Shown here piece after piece: positions 1 to 9,095 of a stretch of DNA of 64,000 nt. Both the position numbers and the translations under genes were made by a program. The DNA is taken from positions 372,001 to 436,000 of the forward strand of contig NZ_AP019860.1 in NCBI RefSeq assembly GCF_009002475.1. The letters run 5' to 3'. Source of the stretch: Candidatus Uabimicrobium amorphum. GTDB taxonomy: Bacteria > Planctomycetota > Uabimicrobiia > Uabimicrobiales > Uabimicrobiaceae. How positions within the stretch are numbered: the first letter of the stretch is position 1; every line of letters starts with the position of its first letter. The notes beneath the pieces were generated by a model. It ran no database searches and had not been told where the DNA came from. It saw nothing but the letters and a program-made list of their open reading frames with translations.

Positions 1-2446
1 CTACGATGAGGATCGTTCTTTCTTCCAATGTTTTGTCGTCTTGTAAAATTCTCTCCATACGCGATGTTTCTACAGCGTTGGCATGATCTTCTGTGATGAC
101 GAATGGTATGATAAAACTAAATTCGCTTCCATAGCCCTCACGACTTTTTACCCAAATTTTGCCTTGCATCATCTGTACAAGTTGTTTGCATATACTAAGT
201 CCTAAACCTGTTCCACCATATTCTCTGGTTGTGGAAGTATCTGCTTGTGTAAACGCTTCAAAAAGTTCCTCACTGCGCTCCTGGGGTATTCCGATACCGG
301 TATCTTTGACTGTAAACTGTAGATAAAAATTTTCGTCATTTTTATCATGCATGCTCAATCGAAGTATCACTTCTCCATACTCCGTAAACTTGGTGGCGTT
401 ATTGATTAAATTGATGAGTATTTGTGTCAAACGTACAGGATCTCCGACAAGTTGCTGCGGAACATCATCGTCTACTTCGATAATAAAGTCTAGTTGCTTT
501 TGCTCAATGTTTAGCATACAAACGCTGGTGATGCGTTCAAAGACGTCATGAACGTCAAACCAAGTGGACTCTAGTTGGATCTTCGTTGATTCAATTTTCG
601 ATAAATTTAATATATCGTTAATGATGGCGAGTAAATTGCGCGAAGCTAGGTCAACTTTGTGCACATAATCTAGTTGTCTTGGGGTTAAGTGGGTATTTTT
701 CATCAGAGTATTGATGCCGATAATCGCATTGAGTGGCGTGCGAATTTCATGAGACATATTTGCCAAAAACTGACTTTTGGCCTCATTGGCAATGCGCGCT
801 TCATCGCGAGCTTTAAGAGACTCTTTTTCCGCGAGCTTTAGTTCCGTGATTTTTTCATGTGACACAACCACATGTGCGCGGCCATCAAAACAAAAACGTA
901 CCGCATGTACATTAAACCAGCGATCCTCTTTGGGACTATGGCATGGGTACTCATGGCTAAAATGAGTGAGATGTCCAGCAAGTATTTGTTTTAGTTTATA
1001 AGCACTATTCACCACTTCTTTACGTTCTGGCCCCATCGTATTTAAACATATATCCACATAGTTACTTCCCACACAATGTTGCTCTATTCCCAAACCATTT
1101 TCGTCTCCGAAACTACGCCATGCTTTATTGACAAAAATAATCACTCCTTGCTCATCAAGTACGGCGATGTGTGATGGCAATGTATCGAGAATAAGGTAAA
1201 AAAATTCTCGTGCCTTTTCGACTTCTTCGGTGCGCTGCTCAACACGCTCTTCTAAATGTTGATTTAATTTGTGTAACTTTAGTTCGCCTTTTTTGCGCTC
1301 GGAGATGTCTTGTACAAAGGCATCAATATACTGGTTTCCAGTGCCATCATAGTTAATGGTAAATTGCTGTGAAATCCACTTACTTTGAGCATCGCAACAT
1401 TTTATTTCCGTTTCTTCGCAAATACTAATGTTGAGTTGTAATTTTTCAGATATGTTTTGAAAATATTGCGTATTGCCATACAGTTGAGAGATGTGCTTAA
1501 TTTCTTCTTTCATTTCTTGGGAGCTAAGATATCCACAAATTTTTGCAAAAGCAGGATTGATGAGTAGCAGTTCTCCTTTAGTATTTACGCGAAAGACACC
1601 TTGCGGAGAGTTTTGAAATATATTTTCGTAGCTAATCTCTGCTTCTTGAATACGTTTTCGGATTTGTAATTGGGTGTTGACGTAACGTATCCCCACTTCT
1701 ATTCGTGCATGTAGTTCACTTACAGAAAAAGGCTTTGTTAAATAATCGTCCGCGCCTTCATAAAAACCACTTTCTATGTCTTCAGGTGTATTTTTCGCTG
1801 TAAGAAAAATGATGTAGATAGGCTCTTCATTTTTCATTTGCCGTATTTTTTGACACACATCAATACCGGAAATTTTTGGTAGCATCCAATCTAGAATCAC
1901 TATGCGTGGAAAAGAATGGCTGTAAAAATATTCTAACGCCTGTTCGCCATCCGCTGCTTCGCAGCTGTGATAACCAAATTTTTTAATAAGACTGGCCACA
2001 ACGGTACGCGAAATATCGTCATCTTCCACAATAAGTATTTCATCCACTACATTTATTTGTGCCTGACGAAATACATTTCTATAGCGATGAATGTGGTTTA
2101 AAATACAGTTGATTTTTACATTAAGCTCAATGGGGGTTATTGTTTTCGTTATATAGTCATCAACATATTTAGAGGAAACAGCAAGGGAGTAGTTTTCGAT
2201 CACTAAAACAGTATAAAACATATTTTTGAATTGCTCACTACTTAAACGGCGACAAATTTCTACTCCGCTCATGTGCTCCAGGTCATCCTGTAAAATTACC
2301 AGAGCAAAAGTATGAATCTTCAGTATTTGTTGCCAAGCTTCAAAGCCATCACTGACAACAACTGGGGTGTAACCATTATCGCGAACAGCAGAAATTAGCA
2401 TACTACCGATAGCAAGTTCTTTTTTTACAGCTATGAGTATGTGCAT
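1..2446 (-). CDS. Hybrid sensor histidine kinase with two N-terminal receivers (partial, C-terminus beyond left edge)
   Basis: The 815 visible residues start at an ATG at 2446 and run off the window. In order: receiver 1 (about 1-120), receiver 2 (136-255), two PAS domains (about 260-375 and 410-520), a HisKA domain with the H-box SHEIRTPLNAIIG (about 545), a HATPase_c domain with N-box NLINNATKF, DTGIGIP and GGTGLGLSICK, then the first residues of another receiver (RTILIV) at the edge. Receiver 2 is canonical: acidic cluster VEDDD, phospho-acceptor Asp186 in ILDWMLP, and TKPF. Receiver 1 is degenerate: the acidic cluster reads AVKKE and the acceptor position is Gln53. Only receiver 1's switch Lys is kept. 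No transmembrane segment is seen, so it is probably cytoplasmic. It would autophosphorylate on His and relay to an Asp; the input signal is unknown. Confidence 0.93.
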   Translation of the reverse strand, partial: MHILIAVKKELAIGSMLISAVRDNGYTPVVVSDGFEAWQQILKIHTFALVILQDDLEHMSGVEICRRLSSEQFKNMFYTVLVIENYSLAVSSKYVDDYITKTITPIELNVKINCILNHIHRYRNVFRQAQINVVDEILIVEDDDISRTVVASLIKKFGYHSCEAADGEQALEYFYSHSFPRIVILDWMLPKISGIDVCQKIRQMKNEEPIYIIFLTAKNTPEDIESGFYEGADDYLTKPFSVSELHARIEVGIRYVNTQLQIRKRIQEAEISYENIFQNSPQGVFRVNTKGELLLINPAFAKICGYLSSQEMKEEIKHISQLYGNTQYFQNISEKLQLNISICEETEIKCCDAQSKWISQQFTINYDGTGNQYIDAFVQDISERKKGELKLHKLNQHLEERVEQRTEEVEKAREFFYLILDTLPSHIAVLDEQGVIIFVNKAWRSFGDENGLGIEQHCVGSNYVDICLNTMGPERKEVVNSAYKLKQILAGHLTHFSHEYPCHSPKEDRWFNVHAVRFCFDGRAHVVVSHEKITELKLAEKESLKARDEARIANEAKSQFLANMSHEIRTPLNAIIGINTLMKNTHLTPRQLDYVHKVDLASRNLLAIINDILNLSKIESTKIQLESTWFDVHDVFERITSVCMLNIEQKQLDFIIEVDDDVPQQLVGDPVRLTQILINLINNATKFTEYGEVILRLSMHDKNDENFYLQFTVKDTGIGIPQERSEELFEAFTQADTSTTREYGGTGLGLSICKQLVQMMQGKIWVKSREGYGSEFSFIIPFVITEDHANAVETSRMERILQDDKTLEERTILIV

Positions 2447-2463
2447 ATCTAATTTCCTTCCTT

Positions 2464-2910
2464 TTAGCTAGCCTTCACTGTCGCATTTGTTGTTATAAAT
2501 TGTACAGTTCCTGTTTTTTTCGACACAGGATCGGTGGTTGTAACACCACTGGCTTCATTTACATAGGTAGCGGGAACAGTTACGTTAAACTCTGCGTTAA
2601 AGGGTTGTCCTTTGATTAAAATAGCTTTGCCATTTTTCGTCTTTGCTGTTTTATTACTTGATCCAAGTTTTATTGTGACCGTCCCCATGCCTGGAGTGGT
2701 ATAGAAGGTAGGAGATTGATATGGCTGTGGAGCTAAAAGAAGCTGTGGTGTCTCATCACCTTCTAAGCAAATCGCCATAGCCACGGCATTTACTGTTGTT
2801 CCACTTCCTACAAGAGGGATCGGTGCTGCAAGAGTGGGGTATGACTCCGGGGGATTCATGGATATTTGAATAAAATCACCTGTTCTTATAATGAAATCTG
2901 CTGATGGCAT
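2464..2910 (-). CDS. Small unknown protein, possibly PAAR-like/secretion-spike associated
   Basis: This 148-residue protein has no signal peptide or membrane segment. It is rich in Gly, Pro, Thr and Val and looks all-beta. Visible landmarks are a conserved-looking start (MPSADFIIRTGDFIQI), CLEGDETP near residue 49, a PGMGTVTI turn near 74, KGQPFNAEF near 99, and a Thr/Asn-rich end. The pattern resembles small PAAR-like or spike-associated proteins sometimes found near type VI secretion or contractile injection genes. I recall that pattern only loosely, and no such genes are in the window. It lies 17 bases upstream of the histidine kinase on the same strand and may be co-transcribed with it. 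The gene is probably real because its composition is protein-like and it fits the gap well; its function is unknown. Confidence 0.7.
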   Translation of the reverse strand: MPSADFIIRTGDFIQISMNPPESYPTLAAPIPLVGSGTTVNAVAMAICLEGDETPQLLLAPQPYQSPTFYTTPGMGTVTIKLGSSNKTAKTKNGKAILIKGQPFNAEFNVTVPATYVNEASGVTTTDPVSKKTGTVQFITTNATVKAS

Positions 2911-2930
2911 TTTTTTCCTCCCAAATAGAT

Positions 2931-4064
2931 TTATTCACTTTGTACAGATAAGATTTCGCATAATTCTTTATTATATTTTTGCCACGAAATGTTGTCTTCA
3001 GCCCAAAGATAAGCTCTCTCTGCTATTTCGTTTCTTAACGTCTCACTGTCATGCAATATTTTGATTTTTTTTGCCAATTGCTCGATATTACCGGGCTCAT
3101 ACAACAAGCCGTTGTTGTCATCTTTTAGCAGTTCGCATGTCCCGCCACTGGCAGATCCAACAACACTTTTTTTTGATAGAAACGCTTCTACGGTAACACG
3201 GCCATAGGCTTCGTTTTTTGAACAAACTAAAACGATATCCGTTTCATTCATCCACGAAGCCGCAAACTCTACGTACGGAATAAAGATAATCTGCTCCTGC
3301 ATATCATGTTCGCAGACTTGTTTTTTTAATTCGTTCACATATTCCGATTTTCCATCACCTATTATAAACAACTCTGCACAAATAGAATACTTTTCTTTTA
3401 ATAGATATACGGCAGCAATGGCATCTTTTTGTCCTTTGTTGTCTTTGATAGCTCCTAAGATCATACATCTGAAATTTTTTTTCGCGACTATGGATATGGG
3501 TTTGGGAGAAAAATGTAAAGTAACAGGTTGATACATAACCCTCCATTTTTCGCGACGAGAAAGGTTCTTGGTGAAACTTTCGTAAACAGCGTAAGAATTT
3601 ACCACACAGTGATGAGAAAGTTTATCCATCAAAAAAGTAGAGATATTTTTTCCTAAATGAAACCGTAGTTGATGATCTTCCCATAAAAATTCATGTGTAA
3701 ACCACACGTGTTTTATCCGTAGAACCTGTGCTGCGATGGCACCGACACAAATGGTGCATGTGTTGCTGAAAACAACATCGCATTTCATTTTTTTTAACTT
3801 GTAGGCAATGTACATACCCACAAATAGCGAATGTACTAGTTTTACCACACCTTTAATAATGGAAATATTTTTTCCTACCCACCACGTATATGGTATTATG
3901 TGGTGATCAATATCGTATTTTTGTAGATCTTCGCATAACGCACCATTGTTGGGAAGCAGGACGACAATTTCTATCTGATCTCGTAGTTGTAACACAGTTT
4001 CTAATAGGAATTTTTCGGCTCCCCATTTTTGAGATGAATGAGAGATAAAGCATACCTTTACCAT
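2931..4064 (-). CDS. Glycosyltransferase family 4 (GT-B fold)
   Basis: This 377-residue protein transfers a sugar from a nucleotide donor, probably onto a cell-surface glycan or lipid. The N-terminal acceptor domain begins with a short beta strand and WGAEKFLLET, where the Gly-containing loop is usual for GT4. The C-terminal donor domain includes GAIKDNKGQKDAI (about 205) and YGRVTVEAFLSKKSVVGS (about 285). That second stretch is the GT4 E(x7)E-type region, although here the first Glu lies just before Tyr-Gly. It is followed by GGTCELLKDDNNGLL. The ATG is preceded by AGATAGG. It is divergent from the neighbouring GT2 gene with a 29-base gap, so the pair probably shares a promoter region and a glycan pathway. 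Donor and acceptor cannot be told from sequence. Confidence 0.9.
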   Translation of the reverse strand: MVKVCFISHSSQKWGAEKFLLETVLQLRDQIEIVVLLPNNGALCEDLQKYDIDHHIIPYTWWVGKNISIIKGVVKLVHSLFVGMYIAYKLKKMKCDVVFSNTCTICVGAIAAQVLRIKHVWFTHEFLWEDHQLRFHLGKNISTFLMDKLSHHCVVNSYAVYESFTKNLSRREKWRVMYQPVTLHFSPKPISIVAKKNFRCMILGAIKDNKGQKDAIAAVYLLKEKYSICAELFIIGDGKSEYVNELKKQVCEHDMQEQIIFIPYVEFAASWMNETDIVLVCSKNEAYGRVTVEAFLSKKSVVGSASGGTCELLKDDNNGLLYEPGNIEQLAKKIKILHDSETLRNEIAERAYLWAEDNISWQKYNKELCEILSVQSE

Positions 4065-4093
4065 TATAAACCTATCTTTTAGGATCTACGTAA

Positions 4094-5014
4094 ATGAAAA
4101 TCAATGTTATTCTTTCGACGAGAAATCGGGCTGCTTCGTTGGATAGAACTCTTTCGGGCTTCACAAATATAAATACACAGCTCATATCATGGAAAATAAT
4201 CGTTGTCGACAATGGAAGCGATGACAGAACACCACAAATTCTACAAAAATATTGTGAATTACTTCCACTGACGATCTTAGAAGAAAAAAGACCTGGAAAA
4301 AATTTGGCTCTCAACAAAGCACTTAGAATTGTTGACAGCGAATGGATCGTTTTCACCGACGATGACATTATTCCTGATCAAATGTGGCTACAAGAACTAA
4401 TGAACGCTACCTCACGATGGCCACAACACTCTATATTTGGTGGAACAATAACGCCATTGATGCCTCCTAATACTCCACAGTGGATTGAAGATATTGATGA
4501 AAATACCAAAAGCATCGCCTTTGCAAAATACCAACACAGTGTCGAGGAAGGTCCGATTGAGTTCACACCATTTGGTGCAAATCTAGCGATTCGCAGCGAC
4601 ATAATGGCAAAATTTCAATACAATGAGAATCTTGGTCCAAAACAAAATAAATCCAACAGCGAGTATATCATGGGCGGTGAAACGGATTTGCTGCAACGGT
4701 TAAAAAATCAACAATTTGAATTCATTTATGTGCCCAAAGCAAAAGTGCAACATGTGATTCGCGAAGATCAGCTCAACTTTCAGTGGCTATGTCGCCGATA
4801 TTATTTAGCGGGCCGTGGCTACGCTCATTACCAAAAATTGACATGCCCTTTTATTTTTGGTGTTCCCTATTTTATATGGATTCAAAGAGTGACTTTGTCA
4901 CTACGATACTTTTTGCACGTATTTCACCCAAAAGCCAAAAAATTTCCTATTGCCAAACAACTTTTTTGGTGTAAGGGGGCTTTGAGTGAATATTTAAAAA
5001 AACGTAGGTCGTAA
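4094..5014 (+). CDS. Glycosyltransferase family 2 (GT-A fold)
   Basis: This 306-residue protein has the GT2 layout: an N-terminal nucleotide-binding strand (INVILSTRNRAASLDRTL), VVDNGSDD near residue 38, and a DxD-type metal site VFTDDDIIPDQ near residue 92. A later acidic stretch, GGETDLLQRL (about 195), matches the ED acceptor or catalytic-base region, and a QFQWLCRRYY-like region follows. The C-terminus is basic and aromatic with one weak hydrophobic patch, so peripheral membrane association is possible. It stands head to head with the GT4 gene and probably works in the same surface polysaccharide pathway. The ATG at 4094 follows AGGA at a slightly long spacing. Downstream lie dispersed repeats rather than another gene. 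Confidence 0.92.
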   Translation: MKINVILSTRNRAASLDRTLSGFTNINTQLISWKIIVVDNGSDDRTPQILQKYCELLPLTILEEKRPGKNLALNKALRIVDSEWIVFTDDDIIPDQMWLQELMNATSRWPQHSIFGGTITPLMPPNTPQWIEDIDENTKSIAFAKYQHSVEEGPIEFTPFGANLAIRSDIMAKFQYNENLGPKQNKSNSEYIMGGETDLLQRLKNQQFEFIYVPKAKVQHVIREDQLNFQWLCRRYYLAGRGYAHYQKLTCPFIFGVPYFIWIQRVTLSLRYFLHVFHPKAKKFPIAKQLFWCKGALSEYLKKRRS

Positions 5015-5043
5015 TTGGTATGCGGTCTATATCTATAATAGTA

Positions 5044-5090
5044 GACTCGAACCAAAGTTGCGTTTTTTCAACACTTTTTGAACTACGTAA
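5044..5090 (+). repeat. Dispersed repeat, family A (copy 1)
   Basis: These 47 bases, from GACTCGAACCAAAGTTGCG to GAACTACGTAA, recur almost unchanged at 54268-54315. Only the T-run length and a few central bases differ. The repeat lies just downstream of the GT2 gene and abuts family B. No protein is coded. Confidence 0.85.
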
Positions 5091-5096
5091 CCAGGG

Positions 5097-5175
5097 TGTC
5101 ATTCCTGCGGAAGCAGGAATCTACACTCAAAGTCGACTTGTGAACGCCTGGATCCCTGGTCAAACCAGGGATGAC
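5097..5175. repeat. Dispersed double-palindrome repeat, family B (copy 1)
   Basis: The element has two short hairpins: ATTCCTGCGGAAGCAGGAAT at the left, and GGATCCCTGGT/ACCAGGGAT at the right, joined by a variable spacer ending in AACGCCTGGATCCC. A second copy lies at 29534-29614. The layout matches short REP-like or non-autonomous elements found between genes in many bacteria. The rest of this 363-base gap (5176-5377) holds no gene that I can support. Confidence 0.85.
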
Positions 5176-5377
5176 CGTACCCGACAGCTCGCTGTTGTTT
5201 TATTAAAATGAAATTACTTCAACTTGCTGTTGGGATTGTACAACTTGGTCGTATAAAGTGTTGTACTGTTATTACTTACGGTCAAAATTGCAAAGCCATT
5301 TTGTTTTGTAGTTCCAGAGAACAACCTGGGAGAGTTACGATTTAGGTTATCGCATACTCGCATCTTTCTATACTTCA

Positions 5378-6865
5378 TTAGCTACGCGGTATTTTCTTTA
5401 CGATTTGCCGGTAGACATCGGCTCCATTTTTATACTGTTCCATGTTGCTTTGCGCCTCTTCTAAAATGTGGCAATATTGTTTCTCCAGAGAAAAAAAGCA
5501 AAACTTTTGCGCTAATTCTAAGCATTTACGAGCATATGCCATCACCTGTACGCCCTCTAAACGCGAAATTTCCTCAAAAAACCATCCACAACTTGTTTGC
5601 ATTAATAAAGACTGATGTTGCATATCGAGTAGCCGCAATATTTTATTTTTATGACGGTTACTTAAGCGCTTCGGAAAATGATTTTTAAAAAACGCATTGA
5701 TATCATCAATACCATGTTCCAGGATCAGTTCTATGTAGCAATTGCGTATTTCCCATGGATCTACGTTATATTTTTTCATTTGCTTTTCATATACTTGCGC
5801 ACTCTTCTCTACAAGCCAACTCATCGCCCTGCGCAAAGGATCACGCCATTGTTGTTGCCCACCGCCTTCAGATCCACATCCACAGTTACTACGCCACCTC
5901 TCGACCCCATGTACACAACTCCAAGACGAATTTTCAAAAATGCGAACTTCATATTCTGCAGGGAATTTTTGTAAAAACTCACTATACACCGTTAATTTTG
6001 CGTGAGGATTGTTGTTGACATGGTGTAGACAATACGCCAAAGCTTTATTACCAAAAGCGTGGTGGTGTCCATACGTTTCACCGTCTGTTGCAATATGTAC
6101 TACCTGGGCATCTCCATGAAAAAGTACATCCAGAAGACGATTGGCAAACGATTCGCCATTGGCTAACAAATTGTTGAAGGCGATGTCTTGTGAAATGGGC
6201 CCGTCATAAAAAAATAAATGTATGCTTTTCCCCGACGGTAGTTTACATAAATACGCGCGAAACGGATTTACTTTTTCATACGCCACTGAATCCCAGTGCT
6301 CCGTACCTATTTTACGAATTTCTTTTGCTTGGCGTGGTGCTAAAATCGTAAACTGAATTTCATGTTGTGCCAAAAGTTCCAATGTTGCTGTGTCTACAGC
6401 CGTTTCAGCCAACCACATTCCTAAGGGTTTGCGCTTAAAGCGATGCTCAAAATCCTTTATTCCCCAGATAATTTGCGTTTCTTTGTCGCGTTGGTTTGCT
6501 AGTGGCATGATTATGTGATTGTATACTTGTGCAATCGCAGAACCGTGACCGTTAAAGTTTTTCATACTTTCTGCATCGGCATGTATTATCGCTTCATAGG
6601 CTTCTTTACTGTTGCGCGCCATCCATGACAAGAGTGTTGGTCCAAAATTAAAACTTGTGTATGCGTAATTGTTTTGATCTTTGACCTTCGCGCCATCGCC
6701 ATTAAATATTTCACAATGACTGTTTGGGTCATAGCACTCTGCGGTAATGCGCTCGTTCCAATCGTGATAGGGTGCAGCAGATTCTTGTTTTTCAATTTCT
6801 CCGGTCCACGGATTTTCACGTGGAGGCTGATAAAAATGACCGTGTATGCAGATGTACTTGTCCAT
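5378..6865 (-). CDS. Glycoside hydrolase family 57-type protein (DUF3536-like)
   Basis: This 495-residue protein opens with the GH57 region-1 motif HGHFYQPPREN (residues 8-18). A second conserved block, GMWLAETAVDTATLELL (about 148-165), carries the Glu at the position of the GH57 nucleophile. A third block, ATDGETYGHHH (about 257), holds the likely acid/base Asp. A Cys/Gly-rich loop (NCGCGSEGGG, about 328) and a helical C-terminal domain follow, as in the subgroup annotated as DUF3536. There is no signal peptide, so it is probably a cytoplasmic alpha-glucan-acting enzyme (amylase or glucanotransferase type) in glycogen metabolism. The exact reaction cannot be assigned. It appears to be transcribed alone. 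Confidence 0.9.
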   Translation of the reverse strand: MDKYICIHGHFYQPPRENPWTGEIEKQESAAPYHDWNERITAECYDPNSHCEIFNGDGAKVKDQNNYAYTSFNFGPTLLSWMARNSKEAYEAIIHADAESMKNFNGHGSAIAQVYNHIIMPLANQRDKETQIIWGIKDFEHRFKRKPLGMWLAETAVDTATLELLAQHEIQFTILAPRQAKEIRKIGTEHWDSVAYEKVNPFRAYLCKLPSGKSIHLFFYDGPISQDIAFNNLLANGESFANRLLDVLFHGDAQVVHIATDGETYGHHHAFGNKALAYCLHHVNNNPHAKLTVYSEFLQKFPAEYEVRIFENSSWSCVHGVERWRSNCGCGSEGGGQQQWRDPLRRAMSWLVEKSAQVYEKQMKKYNVDPWEIRNCYIELILEHGIDDINAFFKNHFPKRLSNRHKNKILRLLDMQHQSLLMQTSCGWFFEEISRLEGVQVMAYARKCLELAQKFCFFSLEKQYCHILEEAQSNMEQYKNGADVYRQIVKKIPRS

Positions 6866-7058
6866 GGTGTACTACGAGATTTTCTTACCTTAATCGAAGT
6901 AACCCCGTATTTCCTTTCTAAAAGAAATTTCAATCTTAAATATTGTGTTGTATTTATCTTACTGTAATCATAGTTATGTCACGATTCACTGCGGAGTAGC
7001 ATGTCTTTAAACTATTTCAACAGGAAGGTTATGGATAGAGGTAGCTTTTGGATAAGGA

Positions 7059-8141
7059 CTAATTGAGTTTATGCCATAAAGGAGGGTTGTTTATGTATTC
7101 CGCAGGGAAAAAAGTTAAGTCGTTATTTGCCCCAGTCTTTGCATAGTCTTCCGCAAGAATATCCAGCGCATTGCGTGCCGCCAGTCTTTCTGCCTCTTTT
7201 ACTTTTGTTGCTTTTGCTTCGGGAAATCTCCGTCCACCAATTTGTACCGCAATATAAAAAAATTTGCGCTCATTTTCAATTTCAATGTGAATACGTTTGT
7301 ACTCTGGATACGGAAGTTTATTTTTTTGTGTAACATGTTGTAGTAAAGATTTTGAATTATGGAATAGACTGGGAGTTTTTGCCAAAGGTTTATCTTTTTT
7401 ACTGTCTTCCACCGATAGATTACGGCGTATATTCTCGGCAATGACCGGATCTTCTAAGGAAAGAATTTGTAATGCTGCATGGGCGGCTAGTTGTTCTGCT
7501 TCTTTTTTATTGGGACCTTCTGCTGCCAAAAACTTGCGTTTTCCTATAATCGCACATGCAATAAACACCTTTTCATGATTGGCACCTTTCATGCCGAGTA
7601 TTTTATAACTAGGTGTTGTGCCCAGGTATTTTTGGGCGATAAATTGCAGCAGTGTTTTGTAGTTCTTTTGATATGGGTTTTTGATGGCCGATTCAATATC
7701 GTTGCGTAAAGACGCTAAAATAAATTTTCGCGACTCTGCCAAACCACTGTCAATGTAAATAGCACCGATGATCGCTTCAAAGACGTTTGCCAACACGGAG
7801 TTGGGTATTTTATTTCCTTTTTCTTCCTTGTTGGGGTTGGCAAAAGAAAAAAAGTCGGGCAGACGCAAAACACGCGCTTGTTTGGCAAGTGTTGCACGCG
7901 AAACAACAATCGATTTAATCAAGCTCAGATCACCTTCGTCGAAATCGCGAAATGTGTGAAAAAGAAAATCAGAAACCACCAATCCGAGCACTGCATCCCC
8001 AAGAAATTCAAGACGTTCGTTACAGGTACCGCTTTCTTTTCTCAAAGAGGCATGTGTTAGAGCCCTCACAAGTAGGGCTCTATCTTTAAAAACGTAGCCA
8101 ATGCTGTTTTCACACTTTTCTAGTGTTTGAGAATCTACCAA
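7059..8141 (-). CDS. rnc: Ribonuclease III with two dsRNA-binding domains
   Basis: This enzyme cleaves double-stranded RNA in rRNA and mRNA processing. The RNase III signature NERLEFLGD lies at residues 41-49, with acidic residues Glu42, Glu45 and Asp49. The second acidic motif is NVFEAIIGAIYID (119-131); Glu122 is kept, but the position usually Asp is Asn119. The first dsRBD (about 160-228) ends in KKEAEQLAAHAAL. A linker follows, then a second dsRBD (about 263-331) ending in KEAERLAARNAL. Bacterial RNase III is usually about 230 residues with one dsRBD, so at 360 residues this protein is about 130 longer. It follows the PDZ gene by 17 bases and is probably in the pilT operon. Confidence 0.95.
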   Translation of the reverse strand: MVDSQTLEKCENSIGYVFKDRALLVRALTHASLRKESGTCNERLEFLGDAVLGLVVSDFLFHTFRDFDEGDLSLIKSIVVSRATLAKQARVLRLPDFFSFANPNKEEKGNKIPNSVLANVFEAIIGAIYIDSGLAESRKFILASLRNDIESAIKNPYQKNYKTLLQFIAQKYLGTTPSYKILGMKGANHEKVFIACAIIGKRKFLAAEGPNKKEAEQLAAHAALQILSLEDPVIAENIRRNLSVEDSKKDKPLAKTPSLFHNSKSLLQHVTQKNKLPYPEYKRIHIEIENERKFFYIAVQIGGRRFPEAKATKVKEAERLAARNALDILAEDYAKTGANNDLTFFPAEYINNPPLWHKLN

Positions 8142-8158
8142 AGTTAACCTTTCTCGTA

Positions 8159-9076
8159 CTATGGTTTATCAAAGCGCAAGGTCATTTTTTGTCCATTGCG
8201 TATAATATTAAGTCGAAAACTTTTCATTTTGCGATATTTTCTCGCCATTTTACGTATGTTATTTTTCGAGGAAAGCTCTTCCAGTTTTAGTGGTGTACCG
8301 TTGAAATCCACCACAATATCATTTTTTTGCAATCCATAAAAGGCCGCTTTGGATCCCTCGGGAACACGACGTACCCAAATACCGTCATTGTGAGGTTTTA
8401 ATGCCATTTCCCCAATGTATTTGTCGTACTCTTCGTACATTTTCCGTGCTTCATCACGCGTAACCATCCATTGGTTTTCACCAATTTGGCGACTTTTAGG
8501 TATTTTGCGTACAGATCTTCCAAAGCCACCATCTTTGGACGGTTTGAGCCACCCTTGTTCTTTTTCGTCGTTGGCGTTTTGAAATAAAATACCTTGCTCA
8601 TAGTCGATTTTAATTAAAATGAGTTTTTTTCCAGGTATCGATACTTCCCAAGGGCGTTGCGATTCGTCGCCTAGATCAAGGAAGGTGTCTTCTGCCTTTT
8701 GGTCAAAAGGACGCATAATCATCTTTTGCCGTCTATTCAAAATAACAATGGCAAATCCTTCATTGAGGATACTGTGTATTTGCAAGTAGCGCGGTAATAT
8801 ACTTTCCAGCTTTGGAGCTTGGCGCACCGGTTGCTGTGTTACTCTAACAACTTGCCTGACGGGCTGTTTCGCATTAAAATCTGTTTTCCACAACGCACTG
8901 AGTTGGATTAGGGTTGTTTTTTTACTGTTGTTTCTCTGAGGTTCAGGAGGCAACTTGGGTACTTTTTGCGCGTCAACAGTGGAAATAAAAAACACCATAA
9001 ATAAAGCACCGCATAACAGCAAACTAAAAAAGCTACTTGCAAGCCAAATCATCTTTTTTATTGTTTTTATAGGCAT
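8159..9076 (-). CDS. Membrane-anchored PDZ-domain protein, GspC-like
   Basis: This 305-residue protein has a short cytoplasmic start, one transmembrane segment (about 10-33), a Pro/Gln-rich linker and a beta-rich middle region with repeated QPVRQ. The C-terminal PDZ-like domain (about 225-303) contains PEGSKAAFYGLQKNDIVVDFNG. The order TM, middle domain, PDZ matches GspC/PulC-type inner-membrane components of type II secretion. The gene sits 19 bases after a PilT-type ATPase, which suggests a role in a type II secretion or type IV pilus machine. No other such gene is nearby, so a general envelope protein remains possible. The start was chosen because GGAAG precedes the ATG. Confidence 0.75.
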   Translation of the reverse strand: MPIKTIKKMIWLASSFFSLLLCGALFMVFFISTVDAQKVPKLPPEPQRNNSKKTTLIQLSALWKTDFNAKQPVRQVVRVTQQPVRQAPKLESILPRYLQIHSILNEGFAIVILNRRQKMIMRPFDQKAEDTFLDLGDESQRPWEVSIPGKKLILIKIDYEQGILFQNANDEKEQGWLKPSKDGGFGRSVRKIPKSRQIGENQWMVTRDEARKMYEEYDKYIGEMALKPHNDGIWVRRVPEGSKAAFYGLQKNDIVVDFNGTPLKLEELSSKNNIRKMARKYRKMKSFRLNIIRNGQKMTLRFDKP

Positions 9077-9095
9077 CTGAACTTCCTTTCTTATA

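Noticed and set aside
5020..5211. Short reading frame of about 63 codons
   Set aside because: It spans the dispersed repeats of families A and B and has no ribosome site or protein-like composition.
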